Source: Betaproteobacteria bacterium
Lineage (GTDB): Bacteria > Pseudomonadota > Gammaproteobacteria > Burkholderiales > Casimicrobiaceae
Direction of reading: 5' to 3'
NCBI GenBank assembly: GCA_016720425.1
Contig: JADKKQ010000005.1
Location: 186,001 to 250,000 of the forward strand
Length of the DNA: 64,000 nucleotides
Positions 25,237-35,772 of the stretch are shown in pieces. Position 1 is the stretch's first letter; every line of letters starts with the position of its first letter. Below the pieces are notes generated by a model. The model was not told the DNA's origin and made no database searches. It worked only from the letters and a program-made list of their open reading frames with translations. Made by a program: the position numbers and the translations under genes.

Positions 25237-27795
25237 ATGTCGCCAGTTTCCGCCCCACCTGCCGCGATCGCCGCCCGCGACGACGATCGCCGGCAGCAGG
25301 CGGTCTGCTTTCACTGCGGACTGCCCAATCCGCCGCGTTCCCGCTGGCGCGCCGTCATCGACGGCCGCGAGCGCGCCTTCTGCTGTGCCGGTTGCCGCGG
25401 CGTCGCCGAAACCATCCACGCGGCCGGGCTGGACGCTTTCTATGCGCAGCGCACCGCCGCCGCCGATCGGCCACCGGTCGAAGCCGAAGTCGACGACGAG
25501 TGGCTGCGCTGGGACGACGCGGCGCAGGCGCAGGGCCTGGTCCGCGATGCGGGGTCGGGCCACCGCGAGACCTCGCTGCTGCTCGAGGGCATCCACTGCG
25601 GCGCCTGCATCTGGCTGCTGGAGACTTGGCTCGGCCGCACCCCGGGCGTGGTCGCGGCGCAGGTCAACTACGCGACGCGACGGGCACGCGTCGTCTGGGA
25701 TCCGCAGCGCACGCGGCTGTCGGCGATCCTCCGGGCGATCGCGCGCATCGGCTACCACGGCTATCCGTACGATCCGGCGCGCCGCGAAGCGCTGGCGCAG
25801 CGCGAATCGCGGGCGCTGCTGCTGCGGATGGCGGTCGCGCTGCTGGCGATGATGCAGGTGATGATGTTCGCCGTCCCGACCTACATCACCGTCGACGGCG
25901 TCGAGCCGCAGCACCGGCTGCTGCTGGAGTGGGCGAGCCTCACGCTGACGCTGCCGGCGCTGCTGTACTCGGCGGTGCCGTTCTTTCGCGGCGCGTGGCG
26001 CGATCTGCGCGTCCGGCGTCCGGGCATGGACGTCCCCGTCGCGCTCGGCCTCGTCGCCGCGTTCGGCGCCAGCGCCTGGTCGACGTTCCACGGCGAGGGC
26101 GCCGTCTACTACGATTCGGTGACGATGTTCATCGCGCTCCTGCTGCTCGCCCGCTACGTCGAGCTGACGGCGCGGCGGCGCGCGGGCGACGCGGTCGAGA
26201 TGGTCGCGAAGGCCCGTCCGGCGACCGCGGAGCGGCTGCTCGATTGGCCGACGAGCCGGGCGGTCGAGGCGGTCGGTGCCGCGGCGCTGCGCGGCGACGA
26301 CGTCGTGCTGGTGCGGCCGGGCGCGACGGTGCCCGCCGACGGCGTCGTGCTCGACGGACGGGCCGAGGTCGAGGAAGCGATACTCACCGGCGAGTCGCGT
26401 CCGCGCGCGCGCGGCCCGGGCGACGCGGTGCTCGCCGGCAGCGTGGCGCGCGACGGCGCCCTGACGGTGCGCGTCACGGCCGCCGGCGAGGCGACGCGGC
26501 TGGCCGCGATCGAGCGCCTGGTCGAGCGTGCCGCCGGCGAGCGCCCGCGCGTCGCGCGCGTCGCCGATCGCGTCGCCACCTGGTTCGTCTCCGCGCTGCT
26601 CGCGCTCGCCGCGGTGACGGCGCTCGTCTGGTGGCAGGTCGATCCGTCGCGCGCGCTGGCGGTGACCTTCGCGCTGCTGGTCGTCTCCTGTCCCTGCGCG
26701 CTGTCGCTGGCGACGCCGGCGGCGCTGGCGGCGGCGAGCGGCGCGCTCGGCCGCCTGCACGTCGTGATCGCGCGCGCCGACGCGCTGGAGACGCTGGCCA
26801 AGGTCACCCACGTGGTGCTGGACAAGACCGGCACGCTGACCTCGGGGCGGGTCGACCTCGTCCGCACCGTCGTCCTGGCCGGGTGGCGGGAGGACGAAGC
26901 GCGCGCGCTGGCGGCGGCGCTCGAGGCGCATTCCGAGCACGCGCTGGCACGCGCGCTGCGGGTGGCGGCGGCCGGGCTCGCGCTGCCCGAGGTCGCCGGG
27001 CTCGAGACCCTGCCGGGCGAGGGCGTGGCGGGCACCGCCCGCGGACGGGCCTGGCGGCTCGGGCGGCCCGCGTTCGTCGCCGCGCTGTCGCACACCGCGC
27101 TGCCGCCCGAGATCGACGCCGTCGACGCCGAGTCCACGCTGGTGGCGCTGGGGGACGGCGAGGGCATCGCCGCGCTGTTCGTGCTCGGCGACACGCTGCG
27201 CCCGGGGGCGGCGGAGCTGGTCGCCCGGCTCGCCGACGCGGGGATCACGTCGGTGCTGCTGTCGGGCGACCGGTCGGCGACCGTCCGCGCGACCGCGGCC
27301 CGGGTCGGCATCGACGACGCGCGCGGCGACGCGCTGCCGGAGGACAAGCGTGCCGCGGTGGAGACGTTGCAGCGGCGCGGCGCCGTCGTCGCGATGGTGG
27401 GCGACGGCATCAACGACGCGCCGTCGCTGGCGCAGGCGCAGGTGTCGCTGAGTCTGGGCAGCGCCACGCCGCTGGCGCAGTGGACCGCGGACGTGGTCGT
27501 GCTGTCCGACGACCTGCGGCTGGTCGCCGCGGCGATACGCCACGCGCAGCGCACGCTGGCGGTGGTGCGGCAGAACCTCGGCTGGGCTTTCGCTTACAAT
27601 GCGGTGGCGATCCCCGCGGCCGCGCTCGGCCACGTGACCCCGCTGCTGGCGGCGATCGGCATGTCGGCGTCGTCGCTGGTGGTCGTGCTGAATGCGCTGC
27701 GCGTCGCGCGGATCGACGGTACCAGCGGGCAGTGGGCGGCGGCGGACGGCGGGCCGTCCTGCACCCTGCCGGTGCATGACGCGCCGCGCATGTGA
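25237..27795 (+). CDS. ccoI: Copper-exporting P1B-type ATPase CcoI/FixI
   Basis: The 852-residue P-type ATPase supplies copper for cbb3 oxidase assembly. A Cys-rich N-terminus (CFHCGLPNPP, CCAGCRGVAETI) is typical of FixI. An HMA domain has GIHCGACIWLLE at about residue 118. The membrane copper motif is SCPCALSLATPAAL at about 483, the phosphorylation site DKTGTLTSG at about 528 and the hinge GDGINDAPSLAQA near 720. Eight membrane helices are expected. The start at 25237 is the last plausible ATG before the Cys-rich domain; ATG 25195 is an alternative. The next gene is ccoS, 10 bases on. Confidence 0.94.
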   Translation: MSPVSAPPAAIAARDDDRRQQAVCFHCGLPNPPRSRWRAVIDGRERAFCCAGCRGVAETIHAAGLDAFYAQRTAAADRPPVEAEVDDEWLRWDDAAQAQGLVRDAGSGHRETSLLLEGIHCGACIWLLETWLGRTPGVVAAQVNYATRRARVVWDPQRTRLSAILRAIARIGYHGYPYDPARREALAQRESRALLLRMAVALLAMMQVMMFAVPTYITVDGVEPQHRLLLEWASLTLTLPALLYSAVPFFRGAWRDLRVRRPGMDVPVALGLVAAFGASAWSTFHGEGAVYYDSVTMFIALLLLARYVELTARRRAGDAVEMVAKARPATAERLLDWPTSRAVEAVGAAALRGDDVVLVRPGATVPADGVVLDGRAEVEEAILTGESRPRARGPGDAVLAGSVARDGALTVRVTAAGEATRLAAIERLVERAAGERPRVARVADRVATWFVSALLALAAVTALVWWQVDPSRALAVTFALLVVSCPCALSLATPAALAAASGALGRLHVVIARADALETLAKVTHVVLDKTGTLTSGRVDLVRTVVLAGWREDEARALAAALEAHSEHALARALRVAAAGLALPEVAGLETLPGEGVAGTARGRAWRLGRPAFVAALSHTALPPEIDAVDAESTLVALGDGEGIAALFVLGDTLRPGAAELVARLADAGITSVLLSGDRSATVRATAARVGIDDARGDALPEDKRAAVETLQRRGAVVAMVGDGINDAPSLAQAQVSLSLGSATPLAQWTADVVVLSDDLRLVAAAIRHAQRTLAVVRQNLGWAFAYNAVAIPAAALGHVTPLLAAIGMSASSLVVVLNALRVARIDGTSGQWAAADGGPSCTLPVHDAPRM

Positions 27796-27805
27796 CTGTC
27801 ACCCG

Positions 27806-28045
27806 ATGGACATTCTGCTGCTGCTGATCCCGATGTCGGTCGTCCTGGTGCTGCTCGTCGGCGCCGGGTTCTGGTGGTCGGTGAAGAGCGGGCAATTCGA
27901 CGACCTCGAGGGGCCGGCGCACCGGATCCTCGCCGACGACGACTCCCCGGCGGTGCTGCCGCCGGTCCCGGGCGGGGTGGACGAAGCCGGGCGCGATGGT
28001 GCGAGTTTGACTTCGATCAAGCCTGGCGGAGGGGCCGCCTCGTAG
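27806..28045 (+). CDS. ccoS: cbb3-type oxidase maturation protein CcoS
   Basis: The 79-residue protein has one N-terminal membrane helix (ILLLLIPMSVVLVLLVGAGF) followed by WWSVKSGQFDDLEGPAHRIL, the CcoS signature. CcoS is needed for insertion of heme and copper cofactors into CcoN. The C-terminal tail is longer and more disordered than usual. The last codons contain an FNR box at 28007-28020 that probably belongs to the ccoN promoter. Confidence 0.93.
   Translation: MDILLLLIPMSVVLVLLVGAGFWWSVKSGQFDDLEGPAHRILADDDSPAVLPPVPGGVDEAGRDGASLTSIKPGGGAAS
28007..28020 (+). promoter_or_regulatory. FNR/Anr box upstream of ccoNOQP
   Basis: TTGACTTCGATCAA differs from TTGAT-N4-ATCAA at one base. It lies inside the 3' end of ccoS, 178 bases before the ccoN start. 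The 152-base gap after ccoS holds no gene. Confidence 0.7.
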
Positions 28046-28197
28046 CATCGCCTGTTGCAAGGGAGGGGTGCAGCCTGCACGCACCCGTTCCGGATCGAGG
28101 GGGAGCACCCCGCCAGGCCGCGCGGCATTTTCCGGGTGCGGCGGGGGGCGGGGCACAGAGCACGGCGGGCCGTGCGTCAGCGTCGGGAGCAAAAGCG

Positions 28198-29634
28198 ATG
28201 GGTGTGCAAGGCACAGCGGCAACGTTCAACTACAAGGTGGTCCGCCAGTTCTCGATCATGGCGGTGGTCTGGGGGATCGTCGGCATGCTGGTCGGCGTCA
28301 TCATCGCCGCGCAACTGCTCTGGCCCGAGCTCAACTTCGACCTGCCCTGGTTCTCGTACGGGCGGCTGCGGCCGCTGCACACCAACGCGGTGATCTTCGC
28401 CTTCGGCGGCTCGGCGCTGTTCGCGACGTCGTACTACGTCGTCCAGCGCACCTGCCAGGTGCGGCTGTTCGCCGGGCCGCTGGCCGCCTTCACCTTCTGG
28501 GGCTGGCAGGTGGTCATCGTGCTCGCGGCGATCACGCTGCCGCTCGGCTACACCACCGGCAAGGAATACGCCGAGCTCGAGTGGCCGATCGACGTCCTGA
28601 TCACGCTCGTCTGGGTGTCCTACGCGGTCGTGTTCTTCGGCACGATCGTCCAGCGCAAGACGCCGCACATCTACGTCGCCAACTGGTTCTACGGCGCCTT
28701 CATCCTCACCGTCGCGGTGCTGCACCTCGTCAACAGCGCCGAGATCCCGGTCACGATGTGGAAGTCCTACTCGGCCTACGCCGGGGTCCAGGACGCGATG
28801 GTGCAGTGGTGGTACGGCCACAACGCGGTCGGCTTCTTCCTCACCGCCGGCTTCCTGGGGATCATGTACTACTTCGTGCCCAAGCAGGCCGGGCGCCCGG
28901 TGTACTCGTACCGGCTGTCGGTCGTCCACTTCTGGGCGCTGATCTTCACCTACATGTGGGCGGGTCCCCACCACCTGCACTACACCGCGCTGCCCGACTG
29001 GACGCAGTCGCTCGGCATGGTGTTCTCGCTGATCCTGCTGGCGCCGTCCTGGGGCGGCATGATCAACGGCATCATGACGCTGTCGGGGGCCTGGCACAAG
29101 CTGCGCGACGACCCGATCCTCAAGTTCCTGATCGTCTCGCTGTCGTTCTACGGCATGAGCACCTTCGAGGGCCCGATGATGTCGATCAAGACCGTCAACG
29201 CGCTGTCGCACTACACCGACTGGACCGTCGGCCACGTGCACTCCGGCGCGCTGGGCTGGGTCGCCTTCATCTCCATCGGCTCGCTCTACTACCTGCTGCC
29301 GCGGATGTTCGGCAAGACCGAGATGTGGTCGATCCGGCTGATCACGCTGCACTTCTGGGTCGCGACCATCGGCGTCGTGCTCTACATCGCCTCGATGTGG
29401 ATCGCCGGCGTGATGCAGGGCCTGATGTGGCGCGCGGTCAATGCCGACGGCACGCTGACCTACGCCTTCGTCGAGAGCGTCAAGGCCACCTACCCGTTCT
29501 ACGCGATCCGGCTGCTCGGCGGCACGCTGTTCTTCAGCGGCATGCTGATCATGGCCTGGAACGTCGTCAAGACCGTCGCCGGCAGCAAGGCCGTCGACGC
29601 GCCGATCCCGGCCTTCAACCCGGCACACGCCTGA
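28198..29634 (+). CDS. ccoN: Cytochrome c oxidase cbb3-type subunit I CcoN
   Basis: The 478-residue catalytic subunit carries heme b, heme b3 and CuB and reduces oxygen with high affinity. About twelve membrane helices are visible. His ligand regions include GRLRPLHTNAVIFAFGGSAL, WWYGHNAVGFFLTAGFLGI, MWAGPHHLHYTALPDW and ALSHYTDWTVGHVHSGALGW. The start ATG at 28198 has GGGAG about 10 bases upstream. It is followed by ccoO, ccoQ and ccoP in the standard order. The active-site His set appears intact. Confidence 0.97.
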   Translation: MGVQGTAATFNYKVVRQFSIMAVVWGIVGMLVGVIIAAQLLWPELNFDLPWFSYGRLRPLHTNAVIFAFGGSALFATSYYVVQRTCQVRLFAGPLAAFTFWGWQVVIVLAAITLPLGYTTGKEYAELEWPIDVLITLVWVSYAVVFFGTIVQRKTPHIYVANWFYGAFILTVAVLHLVNSAEIPVTMWKSYSAYAGVQDAMVQWWYGHNAVGFFLTAGFLGIMYYFVPKQAGRPVYSYRLSVVHFWALIFTYMWAGPHHLHYTALPDWTQSLGMVFSLILLAPSWGGMINGIMTLSGAWHKLRDDPILKFLIVSLSFYGMSTFEGPMMSIKTVNALSHYTDWTVGHVHSGALGWVAFISIGSLYYLLPRMFGKTEMWSIRLITLHFWVATIGVVLYIASMWIAGVMQGLMWRAVNADGTLTYAFVESVKATYPFYAIRLLGGTLFFSGMLIMAWNVVKTVAGSKAVDAPIPAFNPAHA

Positions 29635-29670
29635 CGCGACGCTCGCGACGACCAGGAACAGGAGCGAACG

Positions 29671-30285
29671 ATGAAGTTCAATCAGGAAATGCTCGAGAGG
29701 AACATCGGCTGGATGATCGTGCTGATCGTCGTGACGATCAGCGTGGGCGGTCTCGTCGAGATCGTCCCCCTCTACTTCCAGAAGTCGACCACGCAGCCGG
29801 TGGCGGGCGTCAAGCCCTACACGGCGCTGCAGCTCACCGGGCGCGACGTCTACGTGCGCGAAGGCTGCTACAACTGCCACTCGCAGATGATCCGCCCGTT
29901 CCGCGCCGAGACCGAGCGCTACGGCCACTACTCGGTCGCCGGCGAGTTCGTCTACGACCACCCGTTCCAGTGGGGCAGCAAGCGCACCGGGCCGGACCTC
30001 GCCCGCGTCGGTGGCCGCTACTCCGACGACTGGCACCGCGTCCACCTCAACAACCCGCGCGACGTCGTGCCCGAGTCGAACATGCCCGGCTACCCGTGGC
30101 TCGCCAGGGCGCCCGCCAACGCCGCGGACATCCAGGCCAAGATGAAGGCGCTGCGGACCGTCGGCGTGCCCTACACCGACGCCGAAATCGCCGCCGCGCC
30201 GCAGGAGCTCGCCGGCAAGAACGAGCAGGACGCGCTGGTCGCGTACCTGCAGAACATGGGCCTGGCCATGAAGAACGTGAGGTAG
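29671..30285 (+). CDS. ccoO: Cytochrome c oxidase cbb3-type subunit II CcoO
   Basis: The 204-residue membrane-anchored mono-heme c subunit passes electrons from CcoP to CcoN. An N-terminal anchor (IGWMIVLIVVTISVGGLVEI) precedes the heme motif CYNCH at about residue 66. Met ligand candidates include MIRPF directly after it and VVPESNMPGYPWL. It starts 36 bases after ccoN with AGGAGC upstream. The length is at the short end of the family but complete. Confidence 0.97.
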   Translation: MKFNQEMLERNIGWMIVLIVVTISVGGLVEIVPLYFQKSTTQPVAGVKPYTALQLTGRDVYVREGCYNCHSQMIRPFRAETERYGHYSVAGEFVYDHPFQWGSKRTGPDLARVGGRYSDDWHRVHLNNPRDVVPESNMPGYPWLARAPANAADIQAKMKALRTVGVPYTDAEIAAAPQELAGKNEQDALVAYLQNMGLAMKNVR

Positions 30286-30288
30286 ACG

Positions 30289-30498
30289 ATGGCTCTGTTC
30301 ACTTTCCTCGGCAGTGCGACGACCGTGCTGGCCTTCGTGGTCTTCGTCGGCATCGTCTTCTGGGCCTACAGCAGTCGCCGGCGGGAGGCTTTCGACGAGG
30401 CGGCGAACGCCCCGTTCGCCCTTCCCGACGACGTCTACGACGGCAGCGCGCCTAGCGGCCACAAGATGAACGGCAATCGTGCGGAGCGACGCTCATGA
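30289..30498 (+). CDS. ccoQ: cbb3 oxidase subunit CcoQ
   Basis: The 69-residue single-helix protein (TTVLAFVVFVGIVFWAYSSRRREAFDEAAN) stabilises the cbb3 complex. The helix followed by a basic, then acidic, tail ending PFALPDD is typical. It starts 3 bases after ccoO and overlaps ccoP by 4 bases. Confidence 0.93.
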   Translation: MALFTFLGSATTVLAFVVFVGIVFWAYSSRRREAFDEAANAPFALPDDVYDGSAPSGHKMNGNRAERRS

Positions 30499-31472
30499 GC
30501 GACTTCACCTCGGACTTCTGGAACTGGTACATCATCGGCATCACGCTGCTCTCGGTCGCGTTCTGCGCCTGGCTGCTGCTGGCGATGGCGAAGGCCAAGG
30601 CGCCTGCGGGCGGCAAGGCGCCGACCGCACCGGCGGCCGGCGGCAAGGAGGTCGAGATCACCGGCCACGTCTGGGACGGCGACCTCGCCGAGTTCAACAA
30701 CCCGCTGCCGCGGTGGTGGATGTGGCTGTTCTGGATCACCATCGTCTTTTCGCTGGGCTACCTGGTCCTCTACCCCGGCCTGGGCAGGATCGAGGGGGTT
30801 CTCCGCTGGACGTCGACCGGCGCTTACGCCAAGGAGAGCGCCGAGCAGGACGCCAAGGTGAAGCCGCTGTACGACAAGTACGCGGCGATGGACCTGAAGC
30901 AGGTGGCGGCCGATCCGGCGGCGCGCGGCATGGGCGAGCGCATCTTCCTCAACAACTGCGCGCAGTGCCACGGCTCGGATGCCGGCGGCGGCCGGGGCTT
31001 CCCCAACCTGCGCGACGGCGACTGGCTGTACGGCGGCGCGCCCGAGACCATCAAGGAATCGGTGACCAACGGCCGCATGGGCGTGATGCCGGCGCTGGGC
31101 GCCGCGCTCGGCGGCGACGACAGCGTCAAGAACGTCGTTGCCTACGTGCGCTCGCTGTCGGGCCTGTCGCACGACGGCACCCGGGCGCAGCTCGGACGGG
31201 CGCAGTTCGAGACGGTCTGCGCGGCCTGCCACGGCGTCGACGGCAAGGGCAACCAGGCCGTGGGCGCACCCAACCTCACCGACAAGGTGTGGCTGTACGG
31301 CAGCTCGGAGGCGGTGATCGCCGAGGGCATCAACAAGGGCCGCAACGTCACCGCCACCACCGGCACGACGACGATGCCGTCGTTCAAGGACCAGCTGGGT
31401 GCCGCCCGGATCCACCTCGTCGCCGCCTACGTCTGGAGCTTGTCCAACTCCGCCGCCCCCGCGGCGAAGTGA
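30495..31472 (+). CDS. ccoP: Cytochrome c oxidase cbb3-type subunit III CcoP (di-heme)
   Basis: The 325-residue subunit accepts electrons from soluble cytochrome c. The N-terminal FixP-type region has two hydrophobic segments with HVWDGDLAEFNNPLPRWW between them. It has two cytochrome c domains with heme motifs CAQCHGSDAGGG at about 154 and CAACHGVDGKGN at about 241, each with a downstream Met ligand (GVMPALG; TTMPSFKDQLG). The ATGA overlap with ccoQ indicates coupled translation. An Ala-rich C-terminus ends the protein. Confidence 0.96.
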   Translation: MSDFTSDFWNWYIIGITLLSVAFCAWLLLAMAKAKAPAGGKAPTAPAAGGKEVEITGHVWDGDLAEFNNPLPRWWMWLFWITIVFSLGYLVLYPGLGRIEGVLRWTSTGAYAKESAEQDAKVKPLYDKYAAMDLKQVAADPAARGMGERIFLNNCAQCHGSDAGGGRGFPNLRDGDWLYGGAPETIKESVTNGRMGVMPALGAALGGDDSVKNVVAYVRSLSGLSHDGTRAQLGRAQFETVCAACHGVDGKGNQAVGAPNLTDKVWLYGSSEAVIAEGINKGRNVTATTGTTTMPSFKDQLGAARIHLVAAYVWSLSNSAAPAAK

Positions 31473-31569
31473 CCCGTCGTCCGGGTCCCGGCGAGCGCGG
31501 GTCCGCCCGTCCTCGCCGGTCCCTTCCCCGGTGCGATCGCCGCGCCGACCACTGCCCCCGGTCCCCGCC

Positions 31570-33030
<1,461 letters not shown>

Positions 33031-33050
33031 GCTCCCGCGCCCTCCGCCCC

Positions 33051-33581
33051 ATGACCGCCCGCACGATGCCCCCTTCGCTTCCCCCGGCTGCACCGTGGTA
33101 CCGCCAGCGCTGGCCCTGGCTGCTGTTCGCGGGACCCGCGATCGTCGTCGTCGCGGGCCTCGTCACCGCCTGGATCGCGGTGGTTTCCGACGACGGGCTG
33201 ATCGCCGAGGACTACTACAAGCGCGGACTGCTGATCAACAAGGACCTCGAGCGGACCCGGCAGGGCGACGTGCTGCGGATGGGTGCGATCCTGCGCGTCG
33301 CGCCGGGGGGCGTGCTCACCGTCGAGCTGACCGGCGCCCCCGCTGCGGCTGCGGCCCCGGCCGCGCTGCGCCTGCTGCTGGCGCATCCGACCCGGGCCGG
33401 CGACGACGTCGCGCTGACGCTGCCGCGCGGGCCGGACGGCCTGTATCGCGGGCGCCTTGCGGTCGCCACCGCCGGGCGCTGGGTGGTCACCGTCGAGTCC
33501 GACGCCTGGCGGCTGCAGACGGCGACGGCCGCGACGCAGCTGGACGAGGTTCGGCTCGGCACGGCGGGGGCGCCGGAGTGA
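33051..33581 (+). CDS. ccoH: cbb3 oxidase assembly protein CcoH/FixH
   Basis: The 176-residue FixH family protein has one N-terminal membrane helix (WPWLLFAGPAIVVVAGLVTA), then the signature DDGLIAEDYYKRGLLINKDL, and a periplasmic beta domain ending WVVTVESDAWRL. FixH works with the copper ATPase and is needed for stable cbb3 oxidase. It begins 20 bases after ccoG. Confidence 0.93.
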   Translation: MTARTMPPSLPPAAPWYRQRWPWLLFAGPAIVVVAGLVTAWIAVVSDDGLIAEDYYKRGLLINKDLERTRQGDVLRMGAILRVAPGGVLTVELTGAPAAAAAPAALRLLLAHPTRAGDDVALTLPRGPDGLYRGRLAVATAGRWVVTVESDAWRLQTATAATQLDEVRLGTAGAPE

Positions 33582-33646
33582 GCGCGGCGGATACGCGCGG
33601 CGGCGCCGGAATTGCAACGAGGACCGTGGGCGGTCGAGGAGGAACG

Positions 33647-33988
33647 ATGGGCGAGGGCGGAAGCATTGCGCAGCGGCTGATGTGGGTGATCTGGCCGGCG
33701 TTCCTGGTCGCCGCCGTGGCCGAGGCGATCTTCTTCACGGTGTTCGACCCGTTCGAGCTGCACTTTTTCGGCGCGACGCTCGACCTGTCGCGCGAGGCGA
33801 TCTACGCGATGGGATTCTTCGGCTTCTGGGCGCTGGGGATCGCGTCGTCGGCGCTGACGGTGTTTCTGGAGCGCTCGCCGTGGGAAGTGAACCGCTGTCC
33901 GCTCGACGGGCCGCAGCGGCCGGTGGGATGCCCCAAGCGGGAAGGCGCAGCTTGCGGCGACGCCGACCGACTGCCGCAGCGCAGCTGA
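33647..33988 (+). CDS. Unknown two-helix membrane protein with Cys-containing tail in the cbb3 island
   Basis: The 113-residue protein has a strong GAGGAGGA site before ATG 33647. Two membrane helices are visible: about 10-31 (LMWVIWPAFLVAAVAEAIFF) and 45-68 (AIYAMGFFGFWALGIASSAL). The C-terminal tail carries Cys in NRCPLDG, GCPKREG and ACGDADR. It is the last plus-strand gene before fnr and probably belongs to the ccoG-ccoH unit. I do not know a function. The spaced Cys residues could bind metal or heme, which would fit an oxidase maturation role, but this is inference. Confidence 0.75.
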   Translation: MGEGGSIAQRLMWVIWPAFLVAAVAEAIFFTVFDPFELHFFGATLDLSREAIYAMGFFGFWALGIASSALTVFLERSPWEVNRCPLDGPQRPVGCPKREGAACGDADRLPQRS

Positions 33989-34011
33989 GCGGCCAGCCCG
34001 CGGGCGGCCGA

Positions 34012-34815
34012 TCAGCTGCGCTGCCCGACCAGCTGCTTCAGCGCGGCGGGGTCGAGCAGCTTGACGGCACGTCCCTGGACCTGGATCAGGCCCGTCTCCT
34101 GGAAGCGCGAGAAGAGGCGGCTGACGGTTTCGAGCTTGAGCCCGAGGTAGCTGCCGATTTCCTCGCGCGTCATCCGCAGCACGAACTCGGTCGACGAGTA
34201 GCCGCGCCGGCGGTAGCGATCGGAGAGGTTGAGCAGGAACACCGCGAGGCGCTCCTCGGCACGCATGCTGCCGAGCAGCAGCATGATGTGGTGGTCGCGC
34301 GAGATCTCGCGCGAGAGGAACTGGTAGAGATTGTGCTGCAGCGCGGTCATGTTGCGGGCGAGGTCCTCGAGCCGTTCGAACGGCAGCACGCAGACCTCGG
34401 TGTCCTCCAGCGCCACCGCCTGGCAGCCGTGGTGATCGGTGCCGATGCCGTCGAGGCCGATGATGTCGCCCAGCATGTGGTAGCCGGAAACCTGCTCGCG
34501 CCCGTCCTCGGCCAGCACCGTGGTCTTGAGCGAGCCGATGCGAATCGCGTACAGCGACGAGAAGGCCTCGCCGGCACGATACAGGGAGTCGCCCTTGCGC
34601 AGCTTCACCCGATTGCCGAAGACCGTCTCGACCTGGCGCAACTCCTCGGCGTTGAGACCGACCGGCAGGCAGAGTTCGCGCATGCTGCAGGTCGAGCAGT
34701 GCGCCTTCAGGTCGCGGATGGAAATGACCGGAGCACGCGCGCCGTCGCCCTGCCGGGACGCTCCGGAGCCGTTGGGCTGCGACGCTGCGGGGATCGGTTT
34801 CGCGGGCAAGGTCAT
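34012..34815 (-). CDS. fnr: Fnr/Anr-type oxygen-sensing transcription regulator
   Basis: The 267-residue CRP/FNR family protein has the four Cys ligands of an oxygen-labile [4Fe-4S] cluster: C40, C43 and C49 (HCSTCSMRELC) and C131 (HGCQAV). The cNMP-like domain spans about 60-170 and the winged helix about 195-260. The recognition helix LGLKLETVSRLFSRF contains the Glu/Ser/Arg set that reads TTGAT. A perfect FNR box lies 31 bases before its start, consistent with autoregulation. It closes the cbb3 island on the opposite strand. Confidence 0.95.
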   Translation of the reverse strand: MTLPAKPIPAASQPNGSGASRQGDGARAPVISIRDLKAHCSTCSMRELCLPVGLNAEELRQVETVFGNRVKLRKGDSLYRAGEAFSSLYAIRIGSLKTTVLAEDGREQVSGYHMLGDIIGLDGIGTDHHGCQAVALEDTEVCVLPFERLEDLARNMTALQHNLYQFLSREISRDHHIMLLLGSMRAEERLAVFLLNLSDRYRRRGYSSTEFVLRMTREEIGSYLGLKLETVSRLFSRFQETGLIQVQGRAVKLLDPAALKQLVGQRS

Positions 34816-34845
34816 GGGGATGGCAAAGCAGCGGGTCGATGCAGA

Positions 34846-34859
34846 TTGATCTACATCAA
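34846..34859. promoter_or_regulatory. Perfect FNR box between fnr and the TauE/SafE-like gene
   Basis: TTGATCTACATCAA is an exact TTGAT-N4-ATCAA palindrome. It lies 31 bases before fnr and 136 before the divergent membrane protein gene. Its closeness to fnr suggests repression or autoregulation. Confidence 0.85.
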
Positions 34860-34994
34860 ACTTTCGGAAGTCTAATGCGAATCGGCCGAATTGAACAGAA
34901 CCCGGGCGCCGGACGCAGCGCGACGCCGTTGCAGCCGCGCGACGCGGGCTGCCGGGCCACGCCGCGGCCGCGGCGGATTGCCGCGGGAGCGTGA

Positions 34995-35726
34995 GTGGCC
35001 GTCTCGGCGCTGATCGGTGCCTGGCTCGCCGGACTGCTGGGCGGGGCGCACTGCGTGGCGATGTGCGGCGGGTTCGTCGCCGCGCTGTCGGCGGCGCGGG
35101 AAGCTGCCCGGCCCGTTCCCCTGCGCCGGGCAGGGGCGCTGATCGTCGACATGCTGCCCTACCACGGGGGACGCGTCGCAAGCTACGCGTTGCTGGGCGC
35201 GGTGTTCGGCGGCGCCGGCGGCCTCGCGCTGTCGGCCGCGACCCTGCTGCCCCTGCAGCGCGGGCTCTACGTCGCCGCCAATGCCTTCCTGCTGCTGCTC
35301 GCCGTCGCCGTGGCCACGCGCTCGGGCCAGGTCGCGTGGTTGCAGCGCGCCGGCGGCTCGCTGTTCACGCGCCTCGTCCCGCTGCTGCGCGGCCTGCGCA
35401 CCCGCGACAGCCGGATCGCGCGCGTCGGCATGGGCTTGGTCTGGGGGCTGGTGCCCTGCGGCCTGACCTACAGCGTGCTGCCGCTGGCGCTGTTCTCGGG
35501 CAGCGCCGGCGAAGGGGCCGCGGTGATGCTCGCGTTCGGCGTCGGCACGCTGCCCAGCCTGCTGGCGGCCGGATGGGTGGCGGGCCGCGCGCGCCGCTGG
35601 CTGGATCGACCGGTCGTGCGCTACGGCGCGGCACTGTTGCTGACCGCGTTCGCCCTCGCGGGCATCTGGCGGGCGCTGTACGGTCCGATGGCCTCCGGGC
35701 AGGGGCCGTTCTGCCTGGTGCCGTAA
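34995..35726 (+). CDS. Sulfite exporter TauE/SafE-like (DsbD-type) membrane protein
   Basis: The 243-residue protein starts at a GTG with GGGAG upstream and has about six membrane helices. GGAHCVAMCGGFVAAL at about 16-31 places Cys and Met residues at the membrane entrance, and WGLVPCGLTYSVLPLAL around 150 carries another Cys. This pattern is shared by the small TauE/SafE-like proteins that sit beside cbb3 oxidase genes and may handle copper or thiols. It is divergent from fnr, sharing an intergenic region with a perfect FNR box. The substrate is not known. Confidence 0.85.
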   Translation: MAVSALIGAWLAGLLGGAHCVAMCGGFVAALSAAREAARPVPLRRAGALIVDMLPYHGGRVASYALLGAVFGGAGGLALSAATLLPLQRGLYVAANAFLLLLAVAVATRSGQVAWLQRAGGSLFTRLVPLLRGLRTRDSRIARVGMGLVWGLVPCGLTYSVLPLALFSGSAGEGAAVMLAFGVGTLPSLLAAGWVAGRARRWLDRPVVRYGAALLLTAFALAGIWRALYGPMASGQGPFCLVP

Positions 35727-35772
35727 CGCACCGCGCGGGGCGGCCGCGCTGCCGCCGTGCGAGAATCCGCCG

